Below, in pieces: positions 16,078 through 24,207 of a stretch of 38,102 bases of DNA; positions within the stretch are counted from its first letter, which is position 1; every line of letters begins with the position of its first letter. The notes beneath the pieces were generated by a model. The model did not search any database. It had not been told where the DNA came from and was given only the letters and a program-made list of their open reading frames with translations. Where the stretch lies: positions 1-38,102 of the forward strand of contig VERA01000020.1 of the NCBI GenBank assembly GCA_018882935.1, given 5' to 3'. Position numbers and translations under genes: made by a program. The DNA comes from Burkholderiaceae bacterium (GTDB taxonomy: Bacteria > Pseudomonadota > Gammaproteobacteria > Burkholderiales > Burkholderiaceae_D).

Positions 16078-16389
16078 TTAGAGTCTACGCTTGCTTTCGA
16101 TTTTTTGCAGGCTTGGTTTTGGGCTAGTGGCATCGCCAGCACCTATGATCTGTTTCATTTCTTTGATAGGAATGCCGGTAGCGTCATGCAAGGCCAGCAA
16201 TAATTCGGCACTCAGCAGTTTGCGCTTATGCCTGACTTTGGAAATAACAGAAGCATTAAAGCCAATAATACGTACTAATTCATAGTCTCGCTTCACCCCG
16301 AGATTCTTCTTGACATGATCAATCAGTGCCTTGGGGTTGTAGTGCTCTGATTTCAGCAGTTCTGCTCGCCTTTTTAAGTCTGTTTTCAT
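16078..16389 (-). CDS. Small helix-turn-helix DNA-binding protein
   Basis: The 103-residue product contains LGVKRDYELVRIIGFNASVI, then SKVRHKRKLLSAELLLALHD and ATGIPIKEMKQIIG (about residues 30-85). This pattern matches Cro/C1-type HTH proteins, with helices 2 and 3 around ELVRIIGFNASVISKVRH. The N- and C-termini are rich in lysine. An in-frame GTG at 16419 is an alternative start. It is probably a repressor; the target is unknown, though it lies upstream of the globin gene on the same strand and may share its transcript. It does not resemble a complete phage repressor, having no dimer or peptidase domain. Confidence 0.7.
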   Translation of the reverse strand: MKTDLKRRAELLKSEHYNPKALIDHVKKNLGVKRDYELVRIIGFNASVISKVRHKRKLLSAELLLALHDATGIPIKEMKQIIGAGDATSPKPSLQKIESKRRL

Positions 16390-16679
16390 GTACGCCTGCT
16401 CATCGCGCAGCCCATTCACCGATCCGCAGTTCCGTCGTAGGATGTCCTATTCAGGAAACTACAAGACGGGAATCGTGATTAGTAATAAAGAGCTTCGCGC
16501 TGCGCTTTGTGAAACCCGCCAGCCATTAATGGCAGTCTCAGCTTAGTACTGCGTAATGAAAGATTTATTGATCCAGTGCAAGTTTTCTGGTGTTAATCAG
16601 AAGATTATATTTGCGATAACTTATATGGTCCTAATGGAATAGTGCCAAGCGTTCAATCAAAGCCGCTTGATTTGCGCGC
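16390..16679. other. Intergenic stretch, no gene recognised
   Basis: About 290 bp between two leftward genes. A short hairpin ATCAA/TTGAT lies near 16658-16673 without a T run. I see no convincing promoter pair or small ORF. It presumably carries the promoter for the HTH-globin pair. Confidence 0.4.
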
Positions 16680-16874
16680 TTATTGCTCCAGTGACGTCGG
16701 GTGCGCGCCCTCAGCTGCCAGCAGCGTCTGTAGCGCGAGCGATAGCTCTTCTAGCCGCTGCTGATTTTCGGCCAAAGTCTGCTGCAGCTCAGAGATCAGA
16801 TGGTCTTTAGCTTGAATCTCTTGAATAAGGGGGTTCCAGTGCATGCTTCTATGCTGGTGAACTAGATTTTCCAT
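16680..16874 (-). CDS. Small coiled-coil protein
   Basis: The 64-residue ORF is strongly helical, with a heptad-like stretch from about residue 18 to 53 (IQEIQAKDHLISELQQTL, ENQQRLEELSLALQTLL). AAGGG lies about ten bases upstream of the ATG. No family is recognised. The regular hydrophobic spacing argues for a real protein, possibly a dimerising partner, but the short length leaves doubt. Confidence 0.45.
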   Translation of the reverse strand: MENLVHQHRSMHWNPLIQEIQAKDHLISELQQTLAENQQRLEELSLALQTLLAAEGAHPTSLEQ

Positions 16875-17100
16875 AATCTGAGGCCCTTACAAAATTTATC
16901 TGTTTATGCGCTTGGGGAAATTGCCCGAAATTTGAATCACTCTTTTCGCGTGTTACCCACTACGAAACGGATCGTAGTTCAATCAATGTATAAAGAAAAA
17001 TCATTTTTTTGATTGGCGACCATAGATTATTACCTATGGAAAGGTCTAGGCGCGTGTCTTTATTTCTACATCGGTGGCTCAGCATGTGTTGGGTACTTAA

Positions 17101-17940
17101 ATGACATACAGCGGACGAGACGTAGCTTTCCTCACTCAACATGGTAAAGAGTTGCTACTCGGCCCGCTGTTTTCGGAAAAAGTCGGTTGCACGATTCATC
17201 GTGCAACCGGGTTCGATACTGATCAGCTGGGTACGTTCACCCGCGACATTCCCAGACCAGGTACACAGTTAGCGGCGGCGCGGTTCAAGGCGCATAAAGC
17301 TATCGAGCTCAGCGGCCTGCCGCTCGGCCTCGGCAGTGAGGGCGCGTTTGGCGCAGATCCGGTGGGCGGCATCATGCCGTGGAATACCGAGTTGATTGTA
17401 TGGTGTGACGCCACCAGGGGCATAGAAATTGTTGGCATGGCGCAGGGTCCTGCCGGCGGATTACAGCGGTTTGTCAGCAATGAACACGAGCTACGCCAAT
17501 TTGTTTCTGATGTCGAATTTCCATCCCATGGCGTAGTGCTTCGGCCTGATCGCGAAGATCACCCCGATATTCACAAAGAGTTTGATGATTGGCCTGCCTT
17601 GCTGGTCAAGTTCACTACATTGCTCTCGCGGTCTGTTAACGGTCGCGTGTTTGCTGAAGTTGATCAGCGAGCTCACCGCAACCCGTCACGTCAACAAATG
17701 ATTGTGCAAGCGGCAGAAGATCTGATCAATAAAATCTCTTCAACTTGCCCTAGCTGTGAGACGCCAGGTTATTGGGTGAAAGAACGTATTACGGGGCTGC
17801 CGTGCGGGTTATGCGGTGCGGCGACGCGATTGCCATTGGCTTTCGTTTGGCGTTGCGATACATGTAATCATTCAGATGAGCGGCGCGAGTCTGCCGATAA
17901 AACTGCCGACCCGTCGCGCTGCGACTACTGCAATCCCTAG
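17101..17940 (+). CDS. DUF6671 family protein with C-terminal zinc ribbons
   Basis: The 279-residue protein begins YSGRDVAFLTQHGKE and continues with FDTDQLGTFTRDIPRPGTQL, ARFKAHKAIELSGLPLGLGS and AHRNPSRQQMI, which I recognise as DUF6671. The C-terminus holds two zinc-ribbon-like pairs: CPSC with CGLC, and CDTC with CDYC, ending in the family's DPSRCDYCNP. The biochemical role is not established to my knowledge. It stands alone on the plus strand upstream of the TetR gene with a 180-bp gap that holds the TetR promoter. The ribosome binding site is weak. Confidence 0.82.
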   Translation: MTYSGRDVAFLTQHGKELLLGPLFSEKVGCTIHRATGFDTDQLGTFTRDIPRPGTQLAAARFKAHKAIELSGLPLGLGSEGAFGADPVGGIMPWNTELIVWCDATRGIEIVGMAQGPAGGLQRFVSNEHELRQFVSDVEFPSHGVVLRPDREDHPDIHKEFDDWPALLVKFTTLLSRSVNGRVFAEVDQRAHRNPSRQQMIVQAAEDLINKISSTCPSCETPGYWVKERITGLPCGLCGAATRLPLAFVWRCDTCNHSDERRESADKTADPSRCDYCNP

Positions 17941-18085
17941 GCGGTTCGCAGCATAAGCTTCAGGCCAGGCTCACACAGCCTGATTCAACAACTGCCGGTG
18001 AGTGACGAGGTGGCAACTGCGGTCGCGGCCTTGTTTGCATGATCTAGCCTTAGCCGATAATTGCCCACGGCTCTCGATATTGATC

Positions 18086-18114
18086 TTGACAGTGTCACAA
18101 TTCCGGGTAATGAT
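18086..18114 (+). promoter_or_regulatory. TetR gene promoter with overlapping operator (autoregulation)
   Basis: TTGACA-G-TGTCAC at 18086-18098 is a near-perfect palindrome and embeds a consensus -35. AATGAT at 18109-18114 follows after a 17-bp spacer. The predicted transcription start is around 18121, directly before the ATG at 18122, implying a leaderless or nearly leaderless mRNA. A TetR dimer here would repress its own gene. It is homologous to the promoter at 14057-14085. Confidence 0.6.
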
Positions 18115-18121
18115 CGCGCTG

Positions 18122-18763
18122 ATGAAGACAAATCAGGTGCCCACCGAAGAGCGCGCTTACCATCATGGCAATCTGTTTTCTGCGCTACTTGATGCTGCTG
18201 AAGCAGAGTTAATCGAACGTGGTGTCGAAGGGTTTTCGTTGCGTGGCGTTGCCAAACGCGCTGAAGTGAGTCATGCCGCACCTGCGCATCATTTTGGAGA
18301 TGCCAACGGCTTATTGACAGCACTAGCCGCCAGAGGGTTCGAGCGCTTTCTTCAGCGGCAGCGGGAGTTTCGTTTACGTGCTGAGCACGATCCGCGCGCC
18401 CAGCTGCAAGCATCTGGGGTGGGCTACGTGGTTTTTGCGCTTGAAAACCCGGCAATCTTTCGTTTGATGTTTGCCTCTGACCGGCCCGACTTTGATGATC
18501 CTGATCTGCAGCAGGTGGCTGAATCTGCGTTTGATGAGTTGGTTGAGCATGTGAGGCGGGTGACCAAAGATCAAGGCTCCGCGAAGAAAGACAGCACCAT
18601 GATGCTTGACGTCGCTGCCACATGGGCGGTGGCTCATGGTTTGGCGGATTTGCTCGCCTCGGGCCGGCTAAATACACTCGGTATGCTGCCGCCTAAAACA
18701 CGTGATCGACGGATTTCAGAAATTATGGGACGGATAATTCCTGTGAATGCCAAGCGGCGCTAG
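18122..18763 (+). CDS. TetR-family regulator with WHG-type C-terminal domain
   Basis: The 213-residue protein starts with YHHGNLFSALLDAAEAELIE and GFSLRGVAKRAEVSHAAPAH (HTH about residues 37-58), the classic opening of TetR regulators with a WHG (TetR_C_33) ligand domain. The C-terminal half has YVVFALENPAIFRLMFAS and the AATWAVAHGLADLLASG block of that family. The ATG at 18122 is chosen because an upstream ATG at 18110 lies inside the predicted -10. The operator palindrome at 18086 suggests autoregulation. Related palindromes at 14036-14069 and a decayed copy of its own 5' end there suggest it controls the DUF2141 and GST operons. The ligand is unknown. Confidence 0.9.
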   Translation: MKTNQVPTEERAYHHGNLFSALLDAAEAELIERGVEGFSLRGVAKRAEVSHAAPAHHFGDANGLLTALAARGFERFLQRQREFRLRAEHDPRAQLQASGVGYVVFALENPAIFRLMFASDRPDFDDPDLQQVAESAFDELVEHVRRVTKDQGSAKKDSTMMLDVAATWAVAHGLADLLASGRLNTLGMLPPKTRDRRISEIMGRIIPVNAKRR

Positions 18764-18919
18764 CGGATAGATCTGCCGTTTGCGGGAATAGGTGGCGACG
18801 TAATTTTTTGCGTAGTACTGAAGAGGGGGATATCACATACTGCGGGGATCGGTTGCAGCTTCGTGACTGTATAGAGATAGCGCTGTTGCTCGCTTGTGGT
18901 TTTATCAGTTTATGTGAGT

Positions 18920-19531
18920 CTACTTGACGCTGAACCATCGGTTAGTCAGTACGTCAATTTTTGACCACCAGTTCTTCTCATTCTGAATGTTGACCAAAAT
19001 CTCGTTTCGGATTTGGTAGTCGTAGTGGGAGAGTGTTCGCTTACGCTCGGCTTGCGAGCTACTGATATTTTGAAGGCTCTGGAATGCAGCTTCTTTGGCA
19101 TGCATAGCGGCTTCCATCTCGAGAATCGCCTGCAGAAAACTGACCTCCAAGCCAAGTGCCGCCCATTCGCGCTCCACGCTGCTACGCTGCACCTGTAACG
19201 TTGCGCGCTGCGAGGAGAAAGAATTTTTTTGAATATCAACCAGCAGCACGATTACGGCCATTACCAATAGCGCACCGAGCCAAATCAGGCGAGCATCTGA
19301 ATTGAGCTCAAGAGCGAATACAGCACCAAAAAGCGTGAGAAAGATTGTCCTGGCGGTCATGGAGATCAGCGAGAAAAGATTCACTGTTCCATCAAGCTGC
19401 TGAATATCGCTCGACAAACTCGCGGCGAGCTCTTTGGTTGCCTTGGCTGATTGCAAGCGGCGGTTGTACTCAACGCGTTCGGATTCGTTGAGCATGGATA
19501 CTTTGCTACTGAGATCTTCAAGCAGACTCAT
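18920..19531 (-). CDS. Membrane protein with two TM helices and coiled coil, unknown function
   Basis: The 203-residue product has an N-terminal helical stretch, then two hydrophobic helices (about residues 52-73 and 82-98: FSLISMTARTIFLTLFGAVF and IWLGALLVMAVIVLLVDI). A long charged helical region follows (about 100-190), rich in glutamate and glutamine and likely coiled coil, ending in NEKNWWSKIDVLTNRWF. No known family was recognised. It stands alone between the TetR gene (convergent) and the DUF6279 gene (divergent). Confidence 0.6.
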   Translation of the reverse strand: MSLLEDLSSKVSMLNESERVEYNRRLQSAKATKELAASLSSDIQQLDGTVNLFSLISMTARTIFLTLFGAVFALELNSDARLIWLGALLVMAVIVLLVDIQKNSFSSQRATLQVQRSSVEREWAALGLEVSFLQAILEMEAAMHAKEAAFQSLQNISSSQAERKRTLSHYDYQIRNEILVNIQNEKNWWSKIDVLTNRWFSVK

Positions 19532-19735
19532 CGACGCAGCTGAGACCTTAGTGGGTGGGATGTTTCATTGTAGCGCGAATGCTGCTCCTTATTTTATGGG
19601 AGAATCGTCGCGTATGGCTGAGCAACTCAAACAATGATAGTGGTGTTTGTTCGCGTTGAAATTGTCAATTGATCATAGTACCTCGGGCCCGGCATCGCGC
19701 CGGTTTGGTAAATTGTTTGATGCACGCGGCTCCCA

Positions 19736-20608
19736 TTGGCTTTGACTATCATTCGACCTCGATCCCTGCTGTTCATGGCTTTGCTGATAATGCTTGGCGG
19801 CTGCAGTATGGTCAGGCTGGGCTACGATCAGGCAGATTTTGTGGCACGCTGGTGGCTGGATCGTCACCTCGACTTGAACGCTGAACAGACGCGCTGGATC
19901 AAGCCCGAGCTGCAAAGCTTGCACGCATGGCATCGCCAGACCCAGCTACCGAATTACGCCGATATCGTTGCGACGGTTGCGCGTCAGAGCCAAACTGATA
20001 TCACGCCGGAGCAGACCTGCGACACGATCGACGAGGCCTCCGAGCAACTCGATACCCTGCTCAACCGGGGCATTCCGCTACTTGCCGGGCTGGCGCGCCA
20101 ACTGGAACCTGCGCAGCTGCGTCACCTGAAGCGTCATTTTGCAGACGAAGATCGTGAGTGGCGCGAGAGATGGTTAGATGGATCTGCAGAGCAGCGGCTA
20201 CGTCGCCGCGCTGATGACTGGCAGGAGCGTGCCGAGACCTACTACGGGCGCCTGAATCGCGAGCAAAAAGAGTTCATTTTGCGTGCGGTTCAAAATTCAT
20301 CCTGGCAGCCTCAGATCAGCTGGGAACGGCGCCTGCTGCGGCAACAAGCGATTGTGCTGACGCTTGAAAAAATTCAAACACAAAAGCTATCGCAAGCAGC
20401 AGCCGAGGAAGAGATTGAAGGTCTTATCGATCGCTCGATGCGGCCGAGTGACCCAAGGTTTTCTTCGATGCAGCAGCGCTTGCAAAAAGAAGCATGCGCC
20501 AATCTGGCTGGTTTGCATAACCTGACCAATGCTGAGCAACGTGCGCGCGCCAATAAAAAGCTGCTCGCCTACGAGCGAGATTTCAAGCAGCTGATGGCGA
20601 AGCGCTAG
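19736..20608 (+). CDS. DUF6279 family lipoprotein
   Basis: The 290-residue protein has a lipoprotein signal with Arg residues, a hydrophobic core and lipobox MLGGC (Cys23). SMVRLGYDQADFVARWWLDR and DLNAEQTRW then follow, the hallmark of the DUF6279 lipoproteins of gammaproteobacteria. The rest is helical and highly charged. The TTG at 19736 is preferred because the first ATG (19775) would remove the positive n-region of the signal. It is expected at the outer membrane facing the periplasm; the function is unknown. Confidence 0.8.
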   Translation: MALTIIRPRSLLFMALLIMLGGCSMVRLGYDQADFVARWWLDRHLDLNAEQTRWIKPELQSLHAWHRQTQLPNYADIVATVARQSQTDITPEQTCDTIDEASEQLDTLLNRGIPLLAGLARQLEPAQLRHLKRHFADEDREWRERWLDGSAEQRLRRRADDWQERAETYYGRLNREQKEFILRAVQNSSWQPQISWERRLLRQQAIVLTLEKIQTQKLSQAAAEEEIEGLIDRSMRPSDPRFSSMQQRLQKEACANLAGLHNLTNAEQRARANKKLLAYERDFKQLMAKR

Positions 20609-20674
20609 CTGTCGCGTGTTTTTTACGGCGAGCAGCAGGGAAAGACCCGCTTAATTCAACACACGAAAATATAG

Positions 20675-21967
20675 TCAGCCTAGTACAACAGGCAGCTGCA
20701 GGAAGCCACGAAACCGTACCCTTGGGCTTCTAAGTGGGTTTTCAATCCGGTAGCGTGGGTAGCGGGAGATGAATCTACCCAGTGCGATTTGTCCTTCAAG
20801 TCGCGCCAAGCTCATACCCACGCAGGCATGGGTACCACTGGCGAATGCAAGATGACGGTTTGGGTTTCGAGCAATATCAAATTGCTCTGGCTGTGCAAAT
20901 TGCGAGGGGTCGCGATTAGCCGCGCCTATGCAAAGCGTGATTCGGGTTTGCGCTGGCAGGACGACATCACCCAGCTGAACCTGTTCGGTAGTAATACGAT
21001 TACCTAATTGGTTTGAACTTTCATAGCGCAGTATTTCTTCAACAGCGCTTTTGATTAATTCGGGTTCGTTTAACAGGCGATGACGCTGCTCGTCTGCATC
21101 ATGTAAAGCGACCAGGCCATTACCAATCAGATTGGTGGTGGTCTCGTGTCCCGCATTTAACAAGAAAATACAGTTATGCAGCAGTTCTTTCATTGATAGT
21201 TTTTCACCGTCAGACTCGCCTTGAATCAGACGCGTCAGAACATCTGTCTCCGGATTGCCGGGGTGTGCTCGGCGGTGGGCAATCAGATCAACCAGGTAAT
21301 CCATAAACTCTCGAACGGCAAGATTACCTGCTGCCAAATTCTGCTCGCTCAGTACGGGCTCGAGCGCACCTAAAATCGCCAATGACCAAGCGCGTAATGG
21401 CCCGCGATCTTGCAGCGGTACATCGAGTAAGTTGCCGATTACCTCAACCGGTATGGCCGATGCAAAATGTTCAATCAGATCGGGCTGGGACTGCACTTGC
21501 AACTGATCGAGTAGCTGATCAACCAACCGCGTCAGGCTGCTCTCCATACCTGCGATAGCGCGCGGTGTCAGTGCGCCAGAAATCAGTTTTCTGACGCGCG
21601 TGTGCAGCGGCGGATCAGAAAACACCAAACTCGTCGTATGGTGCTCGTACAGCAATGAATCACCAAATTTGGGTTTGAATTCGCGCTGCTTATCTGAGCT
21701 GAACGATTTTGGATTTTTGTAAATCGCTATAAGGTCGTCGTAGCGCGTTAAAAAATAGCTGCCATCCGGCATAGCTTTGATCGGCGCATGCTCGCGTAGC
21801 GCACGGTAGACCGGGTAGGGGTCATCATGAAACCCTGCCGGTAGCTGCTGTAAATTAAAACTATCGGCAATATCCTGAGCGGTTTTCACAATAATACGGG
21901 CAAGAGGGCGAGGGTGAGCTGGTGGGGGCTTTTTATCTGACGCATCAGTATAGGGCACAGCGATCAA
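20675..21967 (-). CDS. Cytochrome P450 (bacterial class I type)
   Basis: The 430-residue soluble P450 has all core motifs. The oxygen-activating I-helix is AGHETT (272-277), the K-helix ExxR is Glu311-Arg314, and the haem loop FASGTHACVG (375-384) has Cys382 as iron ligand. There is no membrane anchor. It should need ferredoxin and a reductase, neither of which is in the window. The start is uncertain: TTG at 21967 follows an in-frame stop, with GGAG 13 bases upstream, and no ATG lies near the N-terminus. It is divergent from the hydratase gene with 44 bp between. The substrate is unknown. Confidence 0.93.
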   Translation of the reverse strand: MIAVPYTDASDKKPPPAHPRPLARIIVKTAQDIADSFNLQQLPAGFHDDPYPVYRALREHAPIKAMPDGSYFLTRYDDLIAIYKNPKSFSSDKQREFKPKFGDSLLYEHHTTSLVFSDPPLHTRVRKLISGALTPRAIAGMESSLTRLVDQLLDQLQVQSQPDLIEHFASAIPVEVIGNLLDVPLQDRGPLRAWSLAILGALEPVLSEQNLAAGNLAVREFMDYLVDLIAHRRAHPGNPETDVLTRLIQGESDGEKLSMKELLHNCIFLLNAGHETTTNLIGNGLVALHDADEQRHRLLNEPELIKSAVEEILRYESSNQLGNRITTEQVQLGDVVLPAQTRITLCIGAANRDPSQFAQPEQFDIARNPNRHLAFASGTHACVGMSLARLEGQIALGRFISRYPRYRIENPLRSPRVRFRGFLQLPVVLG

Positions 21968-22011
21968 TTAAAATCAGATACTCCTTATTGTAAAAGAACC
22001 GAGAATGTCTC

Positions 22012-22872
22012 ATGCCGAATGCGTCTTTAGATCAGGAATACCTTCGCAGCTGGATAGGCCGCTCAGAGACAGTAAACGATGTAATTGATGCACCTAAAGC
22101 GGCTGCGATGGCAGCAACGCTCGATGTCGCTTGGGCACCTTCGGGGGCTGACACTTTGCCACCGCTGTGGCACTGGATTTATTTCTGGTCGGCGAATCCC
22201 ATGTCCATGCTGGGCCCGGATGGTCATGCGCAGCGCGGTGGTTTTCTGCCACCGGTTGCCTTGCCGCGTCGTTTGTGGGCGGGTGGACGACTACAATTTT
22301 TAGCGCCGCTCATGATTGGCCAGCAAGCGCAACGCATCTCAACCATCAAAGCGGTCGAACTCAAGCAAGGCAAGTCAGGTCCGCTGGTTTTTGTTACGGT
22401 CGCGCATGACGTCTGTGTTGGCGGCACTATCGTGCTTCGGGAGGAACACGATATCGTTTATCGAGAAGCGCCCAGCGCCACAGATGCGCCCGCTCCGGCT
22501 AAACCAGCACCTGCAGATGCGCAGTGGTCGATGCAGATTGAGCCAGACGCGGTACAGCTATTTCGTTACTCGGCGCTGACCTTCAATGGGCATCGGATTC
22601 ATTATGATCGCAGCTACGCCAATAAGGTTGAGGGGTATCCGGGTTTGATTGTGCACGGCCCCTTAATTGCAACACTGTTGACCGAGTTAATCAGGCGAGA
22701 GCTACCTGACAGGAAGATAGTGGAATTTTCATTTCGGGCGCTGTCGCCCGTGTTTGATACTGCGCCATTCAGCGTACACGGTAACTTGTCGCACGACGGT
22801 GGTAACGTAGCGCTGTGGGCAGCGAACGGGCAGGGTGCGCTTGCCGTACAGGCGCAAGCAAGGCTCGCATGA
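22012..22872 (+). CDS. FAS1-like/MaoC-type hydratase (mesaconyl-C4-CoA hydratase-like)
   Basis: The 286-residue protein has two hot-dog halves. The N-terminal half has LPPLWHWIYFWSANPMSMLG and GGFLPPVALPRRLWAGGRLQ, as in FAS1-like dehydratase (HTD2/Meh) proteins. The C-terminal half has YSALTFNGHRIHYDRSYA and EGYPGLIVHGPLIA, the MaoC hydratase core with the catalytic Asp/His region. It is expected to hydrate or dehydrate an enoyl-CoA thioester. It is divergently paired with the P450 and converges with the epimerase (14 bp), so a common acid- or terpenoid-degradation role is possible but only inferred. Confidence 0.85.
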   Translation: MPNASLDQEYLRSWIGRSETVNDVIDAPKAAAMAATLDVAWAPSGADTLPPLWHWIYFWSANPMSMLGPDGHAQRGGFLPPVALPRRLWAGGRLQFLAPLMIGQQAQRISTIKAVELKQGKSGPLVFVTVAHDVCVGGTIVLREEHDIVYREAPSATDAPAPAKPAPADAQWSMQIEPDAVQLFRYSALTFNGHRIHYDRSYANKVEGYPGLIVHGPLIATLLTELIRRELPDRKIVEFSFRALSPVFDTAPFSVHGNLSHDGGNVALWAANGQGALAVQAQARLA

Positions 22873-22886
22873 TGTACTGCAATGTC

Positions 22887-23861
22887 TCAGGACAGTAGCG
22901 CGCTTGCATCTAATTTTCCTGCTTTGATTAATGCTTGAAATTGGGCATAGGTAGATTGAATACCTTCCTTGAGCGGCATTCGGCCGTAGTCACCCACAAA
23001 GGCGCGTAGCGGATCGTCTGATTTATCCATGGGAAAAGCCAAAGGCCCGCCAGTAATGTCTACCTGCGCTGCGGGTGCCACGTCTTTAAGCATGTGCATG
23101 CCAGCCTCAACGCTTATATATTCGCCGTTTAAATCAAATACGGGTGCACCTGCATGAGCTTTGGCTACACTGCGTATGAATGCACTGGCTGCTTCGCCGG
23201 CAAATAGCCAAGAGACATCGCCGCTAAAGGGTACGACATAGGGCTTGTTGGCAGCGGCAGCCAAAATAGCAGCGGTAGTTTTTGAGGTCATGCCTTGGTC
23301 ACGGCCCACGCCATAGACAACACCCGGGCGAATGCCCACACTGTGGAGTCCGTTTTCTTCAGAATAGACTTTGGCAGTTTGTTCATTGCAGTACTTGTAG
23401 GCCCCATAAAGCGTCGACATGGCACCGCCATCTTCCAGCGCGCCATAGGCGGCGACAGAACTGGCGTAGGTCAGTCGGGATATTCCGCACGCTTTTGCAG
23501 CCTCGAACACATTCACCGTACCCACCACATTCACCAAAGCACCCGCGACAGGATCGGCGCGGCAAAACGGTACCTGCAACGCCGCCAAATGAATGATTGC
23601 GCGCACGCCGCTTTTTTCCACTACGGTCTTGACAGCTGCTGTATCGACGATATCACCGGCGTGCCAAACCACGTTATTGAGTGCTGCCTCATTCATTAAC
23701 AGGCCGGGTCGACGCTTGTCTACCGTTAAATCAAAGGCGTGCACCTTGACGCCGGCATGCTCCAGCAACGCGACGGTCCAGCTGCCTATGCAGCCGCCTG
23801 ATCCTGTGACCAGCACAGGGCCATCAAACTCGTTGGCATCTATCGGGAAATAATCGAACAT
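22887..23861 (-). CDS. NAD-dependent epimerase/dehydratase family protein (extended SDR)
   Basis: The 324-residue protein shows the extended-SDR motif TGSGGCIG (19-26), an acidic residue after the second strand (HAFDLT) favouring NAD, YASSVAAYG, and a YGAYK catalytic Tyr/Lys motif. GVRPGVVYGVGRDQG follows the usual RPxxVYGPG position. Such enzymes reduce or epimerise sugars, sterols or CoA-linked ketones. The start has GGAAG upstream. A 14-bp piece of its N-terminal coding sequence is repeated 50 bp upstream (see repeat). Confidence 0.88.
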   Translation of the reverse strand: MFDYFPIDANEFDGPVLVTGSGGCIGSWTVALLEHAGVKVHAFDLTVDKRRPGLLMNEAALNNVVWHAGDIVDTAAVKTVVEKSGVRAIIHLAALQVPFCRADPVAGALVNVVGTVNVFEAAKACGISRLTYASSVAAYGALEDGGAMSTLYGAYKYCNEQTAKVYSEENGLHSVGIRPGVVYGVGRDQGMTSKTTAAILAAAANKPYVVPFSGDVSWLFAGEAASAFIRSVAKAHAGAPVFDLNGEYISVEAGMHMLKDVAPAAQVDITGGPLAFPMDKSDDPLRAFVGDYGRMPLKEGIQSTYAQFQALIKAGKLDASALLS

Positions 23862-23902
23862 GAACGCTTCCAGTTTTTAGTGTGATTCTCTATCGGGAAA
23901 TA
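23839..23902. repeat. 14-bp direct repeat flanking the epimerase start
   Basis: TCTATCGGGAAATA occurs at 23839-23852 (coding for YFPID at the epimerase N-terminus, minus strand) and again at 23889-23902 in its leader. It is a possible trace of a small local duplication. Confidence 0.7.
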
Positions 23903-24005
23903 GCGACGCAAGGCGCAGATCGTACCGGAATACCTCATAGGGTTGTCACGGCCAGTATTGCCATAATGGCCATAGCCGCGCTTGCCGAGCAAAAAGATAC
24001 GGGCG

Positions 24006-24134
24006 TCACTCGGTGGGTCGCGATGTATCTTGCGCTTCTCGCTCGGCCCGTTTGCGCTGCTCTTTGCGAACGTCACGAATCTGATGGATCGCGAAAATCA
24101 TTACCAGAAAAAACAGTCCAAGTTCAATCCACAT
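24006..24134 (-). CDS. Small single-pass membrane protein (42 residues)
   Basis: Read leftward from the ATG at 24134, the product is a short hydrophobic helix (ELGLFFLVMIFAIHQI, residues 4-19) followed by a strongly basic and charged tail (RDVRKEQRKRAEREAQ) and TGA. An AGGAGG ribosome binding site lies four bases before the ATG, one of the strongest in the window. The N-out/C-in topology follows from the positive tail. No family was recognised. It is divergent from the YpjD-like gene (73 bp apart) and upstream of the epimerase on the same strand. Confidence 0.72.
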   Translation of the reverse strand: MWIELGLFFLVMIFAIHQIRDVRKEQRKRAEREAQDTSRPTE

Positions 24135-24207
24135 GGCGCCTCCTGTTGTTGTGCATCATAACCTAGCCATATCGCTTCCCCGACGCCGGCCGGTGTAAAC
24201 TCGGCGC

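Noticed and set aside
17985-18677. Leftward ORF of 230 codons
   Set aside because: Entirely antisense to the TetR gene and its promoter; composition (Gln, Arg, Ser, His rich) is that of a shadow frame.
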